This document shows positions 34,364 to 43,728 of a stretch of DNA of 64,000 bases, piece by piece. Position 1 is the stretch's first letter. Every line of letters begins with the position of its first letter. A program made the position numbers and the translations under genes. Source of the stretch: Sulfuricurvum sp. (GTDB lineage: Bacteria; Campylobacterota; Campylobacteria; Campylobacterales; Sulfurimonadaceae); contig NZ_JAUYFF010000001.1 in the NCBI RefSeq assembly GCF_030691015.1, positions 62,001-126,000 of the forward strand, given 5' to 3'. The notes beneath the pieces are model-generated. The model was given only the letters and a program-made list of their open reading frames with translations, was not told the DNA's origin and ran no database searches.

Positions 34364-35575
34364 TTATTGATCCAATGCGTACGCGCTGTGGAGTGAGCGG
34401 ACGGAAAGCTCCGCGTATTTTTCATCGATCACCATCGATACTTTAATCTCAGAGGTAGAGATCATCATAATGTTGATATTCTCGTGCGCCATCGTTTGAA
34501 ACGCTTTAGCGGCAACACCCGTATGGGATTTCATCCCGACACCGACGATGGAGACTTTACAAATATTTTCATCGTACGATGATTCACTGATCTCATCGGC
34601 TGCGATAAAGGTCTCAACGACTTTTTTTGCATCAAGCAATTCGGTTTTAGGGACCGTGAAATCGAGGTTCGTTTTACCGTCATGCCCAGAAGTTTGAATA
34701 ATCATATCAATATTTACACTGTTATCGGCCAAACGGGTAAAGATATCCGAAGCAATTCCGGGGCGATCGATCACTCCGCTGAGTGATACGCGTGCTTGGT
34801 TTTTATCGAGTGCGATTCCGCTAACAAGTGGTTTTTCCATAATATTCTCTTCCTTTGTAATAAGTGTCCCCTCAGCATTGGTAAAGCTGGAACGGGTTAC
34901 GAGGTTAACGTTTAGTTTTTTAGCAAGCTCAACAGAGCGATTCTGGAGTACTTTGGCTCCAAGGGATGCGAGTTCCAACATCTCATCATAGCTGATACGA
35001 TCCATTTTCTTCGCTTTAGGTTCAATACGGGGATCGGTCGTATAGATACCGTCAACATCGGTATAAATTTCACATAAATCGGCGCTCAAGGCTCCCGCAA
35101 GTGCAACGGCAGAGAGGTCTGAGCCTCCGCGACCTAGCGTGGTTACTTGACCGCTCTCGCTCACCCCTTGGAATCCTGCAACAACAATAACTTTGCCATT
35201 AGCAAGTTCTGCATGCATTGCACTAGGATCAATGCTCTCAATCCGCGCTTTCGTGTGGATACTGTCCGTTACGATTCCCGCACGACGACCGCTCATAGAG
35301 GTCGCACTGTGACCCATCGCATTAAGGGCGATAGAGAGAAGTGCGGCCGTTACACGCTCACCTGAACTTAGAAGCATATCGACTTCACTACGTTCGGGAG
35401 AAGAGGTGTAATGCTCCGCATAGGCGATTAGCTTATTGGTTTCACCGCTCATAGCCGATACGACGACGACGACTTGATGTCCCTCTTTAAGTGTTTGCGA
35501 GACTCGATTGGCGACATTTTGGATTCGCTCCAAATCACCGACGCTGGTTCCGCCGAATTTTTGAACAATTAGCAT
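34364..35575 (-). CDS. lysC: Aspartate kinase LysC
   Basis: A 403-residue aspartokinase that phosphorylates aspartate, the first step towards lysine, threonine, methionine and diaminopimelate. The kinase domain (1-~240) begins MLIVQKFGGTSVGD and has TTLGRGGSDLSAVALA. Two ACT domains follow (about 265-400, with GVIDRPGIASDIF and IVGVGMKSHTGVAAK), indicating feedback control by lysine or threonine. The ATG overlaps the rppH stop (TAATG), and hobA follows immediately. Confidence 0.95.
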   Translation of the reverse strand: MLIVQKFGGTSVGDLERIQNVANRVSQTLKEGHQVVVVVSAMSGETNKLIAYAEHYTSSPERSEVDMLLSSGERVTAALLSIALNAMGHSATSMSGRRAGIVTDSIHTKARIESIDPSAMHAELANGKVIVVAGFQGVSESGQVTTLGRGGSDLSAVALAGALSADLCEIYTDVDGIYTTDPRIEPKAKKMDRISYDEMLELASLGAKVLQNRSVELAKKLNVNLVTRSSFTNAEGTLITKEENIMEKPLVSGIALDKNQARVSLSGVIDRPGIASDIFTRLADNSVNIDMIIQTSGHDGKTNLDFTVPKTELLDAKKVVETFIAADEISESSYDENICKVSIVGVGMKSHTGVAAKAFQTMAHENINIMMISTSEIKVSMVIDEKYAELSVRSLHSAYALDQ

Positions 35576-36045
35576 TACAGGTACCCCTTGGTTCTAAAAT
35601 GGGAGATGACACGTTCGTAAACCGGTTTTTTAAAATGGGCGACATGGGTGAGCAATTCATCACTATTAACAAATCGATACGCTTTAAACTCAGGGTGTTT
35701 GGTCTCTAAATTGATAACCGCTCCCTTTTTTAGACGTACGAGATAATAGCGCTGTTTTTGCCCGGCATAGGGAGCCATTTTGGCTGCGACATGGGAGGGG
35801 AAATCGTACGCGATCCAATCGGGATACTCGGCAATAATCTCTACCTTTTTGGTACCGATCTCTTCACCGAGTTCGCGAAATAGGGCTTCTTCGCTCGATT
35901 CACCCTCATCAATCCCCCCTTGAGGAAACTGCCACACCCCATCCAAATCACTCCGCTCGGCGATAAAAACATCTTTAATCTCAGGATACTCGTGAGAGAC
36001 AATAATCGCCGCCACATTCGGTCGGTAGAACTTTTTTTCGGTCAT
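35575..36045 (-). CDS. rppH: RNA pyrophosphohydrolase RppH
   Basis: A 156-residue Nudix hydrolase. The Nudix box is complete: GGIDEGESSEEALFRELGEE, with the glutamates that bind Mg2+. It starts with the RPNVAAIIVSHEYPE pattern and contains WQFPQGG, the RppH/NudH signature. It removes pyrophosphate from the 5' end of RNA and so starts mRNA decay. First gene of the rppH-lysC-hobA-holB-folP operon; the promoter lies in the 69-base gap to hemW. Confidence 0.92.
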   Translation of the reverse strand: MTEKKFYRPNVAAIIVSHEYPEIKDVFIAERSDLDGVWQFPQGGIDEGESSEEALFRELGEEIGTKKVEIIAEYPDWIAYDFPSHVAAKMAPYAGQKQRYYLVRLKKGAVINLETKHPEFKAYRFVNSDELLTHVAHFKKPVYERVISHFRTKGYL

Positions 36046-36103
36046 TCACCATCTTTTAGTCTATTTTGGAGGGGTATTGTAAACTATTCGCTATTAAAAA
36101 TAC

Positions 36104-36109
36104 TATAAT
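36104..36109 (+). promoter_or_regulatory. -10 box of hemW, suggesting a leaderless mRNA
   Basis: TATAAT ends only 5 bases before the hemW ATG at 36115. With the usual 6-8 base distance from -10 box to start site, transcription would begin at or next to the A of the ATG. No ribosome site is present upstream. Confidence 0.5.
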
Positions 36110-36114
36110 CCCAT

Positions 36115-37176
36115 ATGCTTTTATACATTCACATCCCTTTTTGCGATAGCAAATGCTCCTACTGTGCGTTTAATTCTTATGTTGATAAATTCTCACTGCG
36201 CGAAGCGTATATGAATGCCCTCTTGATACAGCTTGAAGCCGAGCTTCTCCGTTTCAATGTTAGTCGTGACAATCCTATCGAAACTGTATTTATCGGCGGA
36301 GGTACCCCCTCTACCGTTGAAGCATCACTCTATAGGCCTATTTTTGAGATGATAGACCCTTATTTAACTAAAGGGGCTGAGATTACCTCTGAAGCCAACC
36401 CCAACAGTGCCACCCGAACGTGGTTGGAGGGGATGTTTGAACTTGGGGTTAACCGCCTCAGCTTCGGGGTCCAGAGCTTTAATAATGAAAAACTGAAATT
36501 ACTCGGACGCGCCCATCATACGCAGCACGCCCTCGAAGCAATCCGAACTGCCGCAGCCATAGGTTACCGACACCTCAGCATCGATTTGATTTATGGGGTA
36601 CAAGGGGACACCCGAGCTCTTTTAAAAGCTGATCTTGATCAAGCGTTTACCCTACCGATCGATCATATCAGCCTTTACGCATTAACGATCGAAGAGGAGA
36701 CAGCTTTTGAAAAAACTCCTGAAATTGCCGAAGAAGAGCTAGAACTCACACGGTGGATCTTTCGTGAAATCACTACAAAAGGGTACGAGCAATACGAAAT
36801 ATCAAATTTCGGAAAATACCGTTCGCGTCATAACCTTGGGTATTGGGAATATAAGGAGTATATAGGATTGGGTGCAGGTGCGGTCGGTTTTTTAAAGGAG
36901 AATCGCCTTTATCCCTCAAAAGATGTGGAATATTATATTTCCCATCCCCTACAAATTCACGAAGAACGAATAGAGACAGCCGCAGCAAAAAGTGAAAAGC
37001 TTTTTTTAGGATTTCGCAGTTGTGTCGGAGTCGATGAAGAGGAATTGAATAAGAATCAAAAACTTCAGGCAGAACTTCTCATGCGTGAGGGGATGCTTCA
37101 GCACCGTGAAGGACGCTATTTTAACACTGATTTTTTGCTTGCGGATGAAATCGCTCTTAGAGTAGAAGGGTTTTAA
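36115..37176 (+). CDS. hemW: Radical SAM haem chaperone HemW
   Basis: A 353-residue radical SAM protein. The [4Fe-4S] cluster motif is C10-x3-C14-x2-C17 (PFCDSKCSYC). Further markers are VFIGGGTPS, EANPNS and NRLSFGVQSFN. HemW-type proteins lack an extra N-terminal part found in coproporphyrinogen dehydrogenase HemN; its short start agrees with HemW, which binds haem and delivers it to respiratory enzymes. HemN activity cannot be excluded by eye. It is divergent from rppH. Confidence 0.88.
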   Translation: MLLYIHIPFCDSKCSYCAFNSYVDKFSLREAYMNALLIQLEAELLRFNVSRDNPIETVFIGGGTPSTVEASLYRPIFEMIDPYLTKGAEITSEANPNSATRTWLEGMFELGVNRLSFGVQSFNNEKLKLLGRAHHTQHALEAIRTAAAIGYRHLSIDLIYGVQGDTRALLKADLDQAFTLPIDHISLYALTIEEETAFEKTPEIAEEELELTRWIFREITTKGYEQYEISNFGKYRSRHNLGYWEYKEYIGLGAGAVGFLKENRLYPSKDVEYYISHPLQIHEERIETAAAKSEKLFLGFRSCVGVDEEELNKNQKLQAELLMREGMLQHREGRYFNTDFLLADEIALRVEGF

Positions 37177-37232
37177 ACTTTATTTTGCTAAAATCCTCAC
37201 TTAATCAAAAATTACATATATAGGCAGCTTGC

Positions 37233-37628
37233 ATGTTTGGAATGGGTATAGGCGAAATATTTCTCATCATTATTATCGCTATTTTATTTTTAGGACCCGA
37301 TAAACTCCCATCCACGATGGTAGAGATCGCTAAATTTTTCCGTAGTGTCAAAGGGACGGTCAACAGTGCTCGTGCAACGCTTGAAGAGGAGATGAAATTC
37401 TCTGAAATGAAAGAAGAGGCACTCAATTATAAAAAAGAACTTACCGATGCAAGCGCGGAGCTAGAGAGAATGACCAATGTTACGGAAATCGGCAGTGAGC
37501 TCAATGTCCTTAAAAATGAGATCAATCTCGATATCCCTCCTCCTGCTCCCTCCGCACCGAAAGAGCCTGAAGTGATCACTTTTGCTCCAAAACCAAAAGA
37601 GACTAAACCCGTAGAAGAGAATGCCTGA
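37233..37628 (+). CDS. tatB: Twin-arginine translocase subunit TatB
   Basis: A 131-residue TatA/B-type protein: an N-terminal transmembrane helix (GIGEIFLIIIIAILFLGPDK) with the conserved Glu near its start, an FGPDKLP-like hinge, then an amphipathic helix and a long charged, helical tail ending in Pro-rich APSAPKEPE. Length and adjacency to tatC mark it as TatB, which receives twin-arginine substrates with TatC. Its stop overlaps the tatC ATG. The Tat substrate SorA is encoded two genes further on. Confidence 0.9.
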   Translation: MFGMGIGEIFLIIIIAILFLGPDKLPSTMVEIAKFFRSVKGTVNSARATLEEEMKFSEMKEEALNYKKELTDASAELERMTNVTEIGSELNVLKNEINLDIPPPAPSAPKEPEVITFAPKPKETKPVEENA

Positions 37629-38410
37629 TGTTTGAAGATTTAAAACCCCATTTAGCCGAACTCCGTAAACGGCTCGGTATCAGTGTCGCTGCCGTTATCA
37701 TCATGTTTTTTGTCATGTTTAACTTTCACGAAGCCCTCTTGGCGTGGGTGACCGCACCTCTGGCTGAAGCAATCGCTTCCGTTGCCAAAGTCTCCACCAA
37801 AGCCGCTGAGGGTATGATCACGACTACTCAGCTCGGAGGAACTTTTTTTGTTGCTATGAAAGTCTCTTTTTTTGCAGGACTTCTCGTTGCCCTCCCTGTC
37901 ATACTTACCCAATTCTGGCTTTTCATCGCTCCAGGACTGTATGCCAATGAGAAAAAAATGCTTATCCCTTTTGTTGTAGGGGGAACACTCATGTTCGCTA
38001 TGGGGGCGGCATTTGCTTATTATGTCGTTACCCCTTTTGGTTTTAGCTATCTCATTGCCTTTGGAAGTGCCTCTTTCGTTCCGATGATCAATATCGAGGA
38101 TTATGTCGAATTTTTTACAAAGATAATGTTCGGATTCGGACTCTCTTTCGAGCTTCCGGTAATCTGCTATTTTCTTGCCCTTTTGGGACTTATTGATGAT
38201 AAGGCTATGATCGGATTTTTCCGCTATGCCATCGTTTTAATCTTTATCATCGCGGCCGTTTTAACTCCTCCTGACGTTATTACCCAAATCTTGATGGCAC
38301 TGCCGTTGATTCTTTTATACGGTATCTCTATTTTGATCGTCCGTGCTGTCAATCCGGCACCGAAAGAAGAAGCCTATATGGCTGAAGACGAAGAAGAGAC
38401 GATTGATTAA
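37628..38410 (+). CDS. tatC: Twin-arginine translocase subunit TatC
   Basis: A 260-residue membrane protein with six transmembrane helices. The N-terminal HLAELRKRLG is the conserved motif that recognises the twin-arginine signal; FELPVICYFLALLG in TM4 is also typical. With TatB it forms the receptor of the Tat system, which exports folded, cofactor-containing proteins. The C-terminal tail is acidic. It overlaps tatB and queA at its two ends. Confidence 0.95.
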   Translation: MFEDLKPHLAELRKRLGISVAAVIIMFFVMFNFHEALLAWVTAPLAEAIASVAKVSTKAAEGMITTTQLGGTFFVAMKVSFFAGLLVALPVILTQFWLFIAPGLYANEKKMLIPFVVGGTLMFAMGAAFAYYVVTPFGFSYLIAFGSASFVPMINIEDYVEFFTKIMFGFGLSFELPVICYFLALLGLIDDKAMIGFFRYAIVLIFIIAAVLTPPDVITQILMALPLILLYGISILIVRAVNPAPKEEAYMAEDEEETID

Positions 38411-39425
38411 CCCTCTACTCACTGCCAGTTACCACTATGAGCTCCCTGATGAGCTTATAGCGACTCACCCCATCCATCCCAGAGATCATGCCCGCCTCCT
38501 CGTCTACAACCGAGCCGATAGTACCATCACGCATGCCCGTTTCGACGCGCTCGAATCGTTTCTCCCTCAAAACTGCGGGATCATTTTCAATGATACCAAG
38601 GTAATTAAAGCTCGCCTATACGGGAAAAAAGAGAGCGGCGGTGCGATAGAACTTCTCATCAACCGTCCCCTTGATGCCTATGCGATTAATGTCTATATCA
38701 AAGGGCGCGTCAAAATCAACACTCTTTTGCTTTTTGATGCCGATCTCACAGCTTGTGTAACCGCTTTGCATGAAGACGGTTCGAGGGAAGTCAACTTTTA
38801 TCTTCGAGAGTGTCGGATTCGGTTTGAAGAGCTTCTCCCCATTTTAGAGAAAGTCGGCCATATTCCTCTTCCCCCGTATCTGGGGCGTGAGGACAACTCC
38901 GAGGATGAGCGTGAATACCAAAGCGTCTTTGCCCACTATGAGGGGGCAGTTGCGGCACCCACTGCATCACTTCATTTTAGTGATGAACTCTTTGAAGCCG
39001 TTTGTTCCTCCCATCCTCACGCCTTTGTCACCCTCCATGTCGGATCTGGAACCTTTAAGCCCGTCGAAGCTGAGATTATCACAGACCATCCGATGCACTC
39101 AGAGTATTTTGACATCAGCTCATCAGCACAAGAACTTATCCATAGCGATATGCCGCTTCTCTCTATCGGAACCACCTCGACCCGTACGGTCGAATACCAT
39201 GTCCGTACTCAAGAAGTACGCGGAGAGGCAAATCTTTTTTTACACCCGAACAATCCCCCGATGCGGGTCAACCATCTCCTCACCAACTTCCATCTCCCCC
39301 AATCAACCCTCTTGATGCTGGTCGCTTCCTTCGTCGGATTAGACGAGACACACCGTATCTATCAATCGGCGATCGATGAAAAATACCGCTTTTTCTCCTA
39401 CGGTGATGCGATGCTTATACTTTAA
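38403..39425 (+). CDS. queA: S-adenosylmethionine:tRNA ribosyltransferase-isomerase QueA
   Basis: About 340 residues, the normal length. QueA makes epoxyqueuosine from preQ1 in the anticodon of certain tRNAs. Visible signatures are YHYELPDELIATHPIHPRDHARLL, split here as LPDELIATHP and RDHARLL, and later APTASLHFSDELF, LHVGSGTFKPV and NHLLTNFHLPQSTL. The start is probably the TTG at 38403, overlapping the tatC stop by 8 nt, because an upstream ATG would add 20 Lys/Arg-rich residues absent from the family. Start choice is moderately sure. Confidence 0.88.
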   Translation: MINPLLTASYHYELPDELIATHPIHPRDHARLLVYNRADSTITHARFDALESFLPQNCGIIFNDTKVIKARLYGKKESGGAIELLINRPLDAYAINVYIKGRVKINTLLLFDADLTACVTALHEDGSREVNFYLRECRIRFEELLPILEKVGHIPLPPYLGREDNSEDEREYQSVFAHYEGAVAAPTASLHFSDELFEAVCSSHPHAFVTLHVGSGTFKPVEAEIITDHPMHSEYFDISSSAQELIHSDMPLLSIGTTSTRTVEYHVRTQEVRGEANLFLHPNNPPMRVNHLLTNFHLPQSTLLMLVASFVGLDETHRIYQSAIDEKYRFFSYGDAMLIL

Positions 39426-39476
39426 ATTACGTCCAATTATGATAAAATAGTGATATTCCTTTCTAAGGCATTCGCT

Positions 39477-40697
39477 ATGAGTAACATTAACCGCAGAAAT
39501 TTTTTAGGCGCCGGCCTCATTTTGGGCGCTTCAACCCTTATTGGGAAAGAGACCCCTCAAAAAATCATCACCAGCACAAGTGATTTTACCCCTCCCGTTA
39601 TTGCATTTCCGGAGAAAAAACCGCTTAAAGTGATCTCAGATCGCCCACCGCTTCTCGAATCACCGCGTGATATTTTCACTCAGGCGATCACCCCGAATGA
39701 TCAGTTTTTCGTCCGATGGCACATGCCTGATATCCCGACGTATATCGATCTCAACGAATTTCGTCTTGAGGTCAAAGGGTCTGTTGAAAAACCTCTTTTA
39801 CTCAGTATCGATGATCTGAAAAGCAAATTTGAACCCGTTGAAATCACCTCCGTTCTCCAATGCGGTGGTAATAGCCGCAGATATTTTGCAGGGACAGGTC
39901 CCGCAACGCACGGGGTTCAATGGGGACATGGCGCTATGGGATGTGCCGTATGGAGAGGTGTTCGCCTCAAAGACATTTTGCATATGGCCGGAGTAAAAGG
40001 GTCAGCTCGATGGGTAGGCGTTAACGGCTTGGAAAAACCTGCCATGGAGGAAACACCGAAATTCTTTCGAGAAATGGAGATTGATGAAGCCCTCAGCGGA
40101 GAATTGATGGTCGCGTATGCTATGAACGGTGAAGACCTCCCTTATCTCAACGGTTTCCCGCTTCGTCTCGTCATTCCGGGTCACTTCTCGGACAGCTGGG
40201 TAAAAATGCTCTCAGAGATCACGGTGATGGATGAATACCGCAAAAGTTTCTTTATGGACGTTGCCTATACCGTCCCCGATAACGACTGTGAATGTGTCGT
40301 ATCCGGAAGCGATTTCGAATACAAACGCAAACCGATTGCCGTAATGAAAGTCAAATCGGTCATCGGCTATCCGACTCCCAATACCGTTATCAAAAAAGGC
40401 TCACGCGTCAAAGTTACCGGAGTCGCTTTTGATCAGGGAAAAGGGATCAAAGAGGTGATGATCTCCACCGATGGAGGAAAAAGCTGGAGTGCTACCGAAC
40501 TTCAAAAAGATTACGGTAAATATGCCTATCGTCCATGGATCTACCAATGGGAACCTAAAGTCAAAGGTGAATATACCATCATGGTTCGCGCTATTAATCG
40601 TATCGGAAACATTCAGCCGCAAGTCAATGAAATCGGCTGGAACGCGGGCGGATACCAATACAACGCGGTTGACAGCGTCAACGTTAAAATTGTCTAA
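39477..40697 (+). CDS. sorA: Sulfite dehydrogenase, molybdopterin subunit (SorA-like)
   Basis: A protein of 406 residues with a twin-arginine signal (NRRNFLGAGLILGAST) and a sulfite-oxidase fold. The Moco ligand Cys is about C129 in SVLQCGGNSRRYF; the C-terminal dimerisation domain has VMISTDGGKSWSATEL. It oxidises sulfite to sulfate in the periplasm and passes electrons to the cytochrome encoded next. The start at 39477 fits the signal and an AAGG site; a longer frame adds nine residues. Campylobacter jejuni has an equivalent SOR pair (Cj0005c/Cj0004c). Confidence 0.88.
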   Translation: MSNINRRNFLGAGLILGASTLIGKETPQKIITSTSDFTPPVIAFPEKKPLKVISDRPPLLESPRDIFTQAITPNDQFFVRWHMPDIPTYIDLNEFRLEVKGSVEKPLLLSIDDLKSKFEPVEITSVLQCGGNSRRYFAGTGPATHGVQWGHGAMGCAVWRGVRLKDILHMAGVKGSARWVGVNGLEKPAMEETPKFFREMEIDEALSGELMVAYAMNGEDLPYLNGFPLRLVIPGHFSDSWVKMLSEITVMDEYRKSFFMDVAYTVPDNDCECVVSGSDFEYKRKPIAVMKVKSVIGYPTPNTVIKKGSRVKVTGVAFDQGKGIKEVMISTDGGKSWSATELQKDYGKYAYRPWIYQWEPKVKGEYTIMVRAINRIGNIQPQVNEIGWNAGGYQYNAVDSVNVKIV

Positions 40698-40706
40698 GGC
40701 TCTACT

Positions 40707-41021
40707 ATGAAAAAATTATTCCTAATTACTCTCATTTTGGCATCATCCGCATTCGCTCAAGTCGCTAAACCTATCGAAATGCCGTATGTCGATTACCCTA
40801 TGGTGAAAGGCGATCATGACGAAATTGCACAGCAATACTGCCTCATCTGCCATTCATGGGGTTATGTCTTAAACCAAGGTAAAAAAAGCCGACCGTACTG
40901 GACAGGAACCGTCCAAAAAATGGTAAATGAGTTCAAAGCTCCTATCGCTAAAGAAGATCAACAAACCATTATCAACTATCTCGTAAAACACTATGGATAC
41001 GAGGTAACATCAGGGCATTAA
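40707..41021 (+). CDS. sorB: Monohaem cytochrome c of sulfite dehydrogenase (SorB-like)
   Basis: A 104-residue exported cytochrome: signal peptide (MKKLFLITLILASSAFAQ) and one haem motif C45-L-I-C-H49. A late Met in VQKMVNEF may be the second axial ligand. It starts 9 bases after sorA and so is almost certainly its electron acceptor, passing electrons towards the terminal oxidase. Its stop overlaps the convergent recQ stop by 4 bases. Confidence 0.87.
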   Translation: MKKLFLITLILASSAFAQVAKPIEMPYVDYPMVKGDHDEIAQQYCLICHSWGYVLNQGKKSRPYWTGTVQKMVNEFKAPIAKEDQQTIINYLVKHYGYEVTSGH

Positions 41022-42847
41022 ACCCCTGCCTTGTCCTTCGATAATGCTCTGCAAACATCCAAAAACTGCTCACCGTATTTATCGTATTTCACTACCCCGA
41101 TACCGGAAATCGCTAACATCCCCTCTTTCGTTTCTGGCAGTTTTTGCGACATTTCAAGTAAGGTTTTGTCGCTAAAGATAACATATGCCGGAACCTTTTC
41201 CTCGTATGCTAAGTGTGATCTCACCCCTCTAAGTGCTTCAAACTCAGGAGTTTGCATCTCTTTGTTATGCGATGTTTCCGATTTCATCACTACTTTTGGC
41301 GGGTAAAGCGTTGTTTCTTTTAGTGTAACCCTCTGTTCCCCCTTTAAAATAGCAACCCCTTTTTCAGTAATTTTTAGCACCCCGTAATCAGCTTGAAAAA
41401 GTGCCTCAATCTCTATAAGTCGATTCGCGATACTAAGCCACTCTTGTTTCGTACGATCACGACCGATGCCGTAGACGCTGAGTTTATCGTGTTGTGCACT
41501 CAAAACTTTTTGAGATTCTGATCCTCTTAGAACGTCAATAACATAATGAGTACCGAAACTTTGCCCCGTTTTATGGAGAGCTGATAAAAACTTTTGCGAC
41601 TCAACGGAAATATCAACGATCTGGAAACTGCCCGCTTCAAGACAGTTATCACACACCCCGACACAATCATCAATTTTATCGCCGAAATACGCGGCTATCC
41701 CTTTATGACGACACACCTCTCCGCTCGCAAATCGGATGGAATCGTTTAATTGTTGCAATGCGACACGTTTATACTCACTCCCTCCGTCATTTTTTTCAAT
41801 CAGTGATTTTCGATTGACCACATCTGACATAGAGTAGAGCAATAGCGTCTGTGCTTCCAACCCGTCTCTCCCCGCACGACCGATCTCTTGATAGTAGTTT
41901 TCAATTGATTTTGGCATTGAGGTGTGAATGACAAATCGAATATTGCTTTTATCAATCCCCATACCGAAGGCCACCGTTGCAACCACAACCTGAAGGGTAT
42001 CGTCCATAAACGCTTTGTGAACAGATGTCCTCTCATCTGTACTCATCCCTGCATGATACGCACGCGAAACAATCCCATTCGCATTTAAAAATCGGGATAC
42101 CTCTTCCGTCTCTTTGCGTGAAAAAGCATAGACGATTCCGCTCTCTCCCTGTTTTTGCCGAATAAGTGCTAATAACTGCTTTTGCCCGTTTCCTTCTCGG
42201 TTTTTAGCTCTAATCGTAATATTGCTTCTAAAGGCAGCCGCTTTGATCAATACCGGATCGTTTAAATGGAGTTGGTTAATAATATCCGATTTAACTTTTT
42301 GTGTTGCGGTAGCAGTAAACGCAGCTATACAAACATGAGGAAAGGTGCTGCGTATGGAACTGAGTTTACGATAATCATCTCTAAACTCATGTCCCCATTC
42401 ACTGATACAGTGCGCTTCATCAATAACAAAAGTATTGATTTTCAAGTGCTGTAAAAATTCGATGAACCCTTTTGTCGCCATTCTCTCCGGTGAAACATAC
42501 AAAAGCTTTATCTTTTGTTCTATCAGCTCTTTGTGAATACGTTGCACCTCTGCTTCACTTTGCATTGAGGAGAGTGATTCGGCTTTAATACCCATTACTT
42601 TGAGTGCGGAGACTTGATCGTACATTAATGCCAATAGTGGGGAGACAACGACGGTTACCCCCTCTTTTATAATGGCAGGAAGTTGATAACAAAGCGATTT
42701 TCCCCCTCCCGTTGGAAGGAGCATAAGGGTATCTTTGTTTTCGATTATACTTCGAACCGCTAACTCTTGATGTTCTCTAAATGCACTAAACCCGAACACC
42801 TCTTTCAGTGTTGCGTGTAGACGACTATCCTCCGTGATGATACTCAT
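41018..42847 (-). CDS. recQ: ATP-dependent DNA helicase RecQ
   Basis: A 609-residue superfamily-2 helicase of usual length. Motifs in order: Walker A LPTGGGKSLCYQLP, DEAH-type box VIDEAHCISEWGHEFR, ATATQ, then MGIDKSNIRFVIH and YYQEIGRAGRDG. A zinc site follows (CRHKGIAAYFG ... CDNC), then a winged helix and an HRDC domain near the C-terminus (MSQKLPETKEGMLAISGIG). It unwinds DNA 3' to 5' in repair and recombination. It lies convergent to sorB. Confidence 0.95.
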   Translation of the reverse strand: MSIITEDSRLHATLKEVFGFSAFREHQELAVRSIIENKDTLMLLPTGGGKSLCYQLPAIIKEGVTVVVSPLLALMYDQVSALKVMGIKAESLSSMQSEAEVQRIHKELIEQKIKLLYVSPERMATKGFIEFLQHLKINTFVIDEAHCISEWGHEFRDDYRKLSSIRSTFPHVCIAAFTATATQKVKSDIINQLHLNDPVLIKAAAFRSNITIRAKNREGNGQKQLLALIRQKQGESGIVYAFSRKETEEVSRFLNANGIVSRAYHAGMSTDERTSVHKAFMDDTLQVVVATVAFGMGIDKSNIRFVIHTSMPKSIENYYQEIGRAGRDGLEAQTLLLYSMSDVVNRKSLIEKNDGGSEYKRVALQQLNDSIRFASGEVCRHKGIAAYFGDKIDDCVGVCDNCLEAGSFQIVDISVESQKFLSALHKTGQSFGTHYVIDVLRGSESQKVLSAQHDKLSVYGIGRDRTKQEWLSIANRLIEIEALFQADYGVLKITEKGVAILKGEQRVTLKETTLYPPKVVMKSETSHNKEMQTPEFEALRGVRSHLAYEEKVPAYVIFSDKTLLEMSQKLPETKEGMLAISGIGVVKYDKYGEQFLDVCRALSKDKAGV

Positions 42848-42878
42848 TATAAGACTCTTTCATTGGTTTTTATTTATT

Positions 42879-43655
42879 TCACACTACCGCTACTCTTCCG
42901 TTTCTCACTTCAATGATTCCGCTTAACTCCGCTTCAAATATCTCACTTGGAAAGTGTCCCATTGCCTCTTCATACGTCGGATTGTTGCGGCAAAAAGCTA
43001 TAAAAGGGGTATCTTCACACCTATTTTTACCTTTTTGACTTATATGGGCAACAAACGAATCGATATCGTCAATCGCACTCGCTTTCCCCTCTCTCAAAAG
43101 CAGCCGAGTTGCCGTACTTTCATGAAGACGATGGGGGAGAACGTATATCGGTTTTTCCATTGCCAATGCGTACTCCACACTGCGCATACTCCCGCTTCCG
43201 ATATCAGCTTCGGTTACGATCAATGCATCTCCCAGTGCCACAACGATCTCATTGCGGACGACAAAACTCCACTCCCGTGCACCGAATCCAGCCTCAAATG
43301 GCGTTAGTGTCAGTCCTTGGTTTTCAATCGCCTCTATGAGCTTTGCATTAGCAGCAGGATAGCGTACATCAATACCGCTAGGTAGAATTGCAACCGTATT
43401 TTCGGCACCGGCTCCGTGATGGGCTATGGCATCAACACCTGCCGCCGCACCGCTGATTATCACTATTCCTGAGTGAGATAATTTTCGTGAAAGTTCCAGT
43501 GTCATCGCACGTGTATAAGGATTTGGGCGACGGGTTCCCACTATTGAAATTTTCGGACGGTGCAATAATTCTACATTACCCCGATAATAAAGTTCCTCAG
43601 GGTATCGCTTCATAGATGAGAGTTCGGGAACAATAAAGGGAAGAGTGTTGTGCAT
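42879..43655 (-). CDS. dprA: DNA-processing protein DprA
   Basis: A 258-residue DprA/Smf protein with the Rossmann-like core IVGTRRPNPYTRAMT and SGAAAGVDAIAHHGA. It loads RecA onto incoming single-stranded DNA during natural transformation. The ATG at 43655 is preferred over a TTG 48 bases upstream. The C-terminal tail (EEAMGHFPSEIFEAELSGII) resembles the small winged-helix DML1 part of longer family members. It is transcribed in the same direction as recQ ahead of it, spaced 31 bases. Confidence 0.9.
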   Translation of the reverse strand: MHNTLPFIVPELSSMKRYPEELYYRGNVELLHRPKISIVGTRRPNPYTRAMTLELSRKLSHSGIVIISGAAAGVDAIAHHGAGAENTVAILPSGIDVRYPAANAKLIEAIENQGLTLTPFEAGFGAREWSFVVRNEIVVALGDALIVTEADIGSGSMRSVEYALAMEKPIYVLPHRLHESTATRLLLREGKASAIDDIDSFVAHISQKGKNRCEDTPFIAFCRNNPTYEEAMGHFPSEIFEAELSGIIEVRNGRVAVV

Positions 43656-43728
43656 AGATACTCTTTTAATCTTAATATGCACAACAATATCAGATAGTTT
43701 CAAAAAAGCTAAAAACTATGTCAAATTG

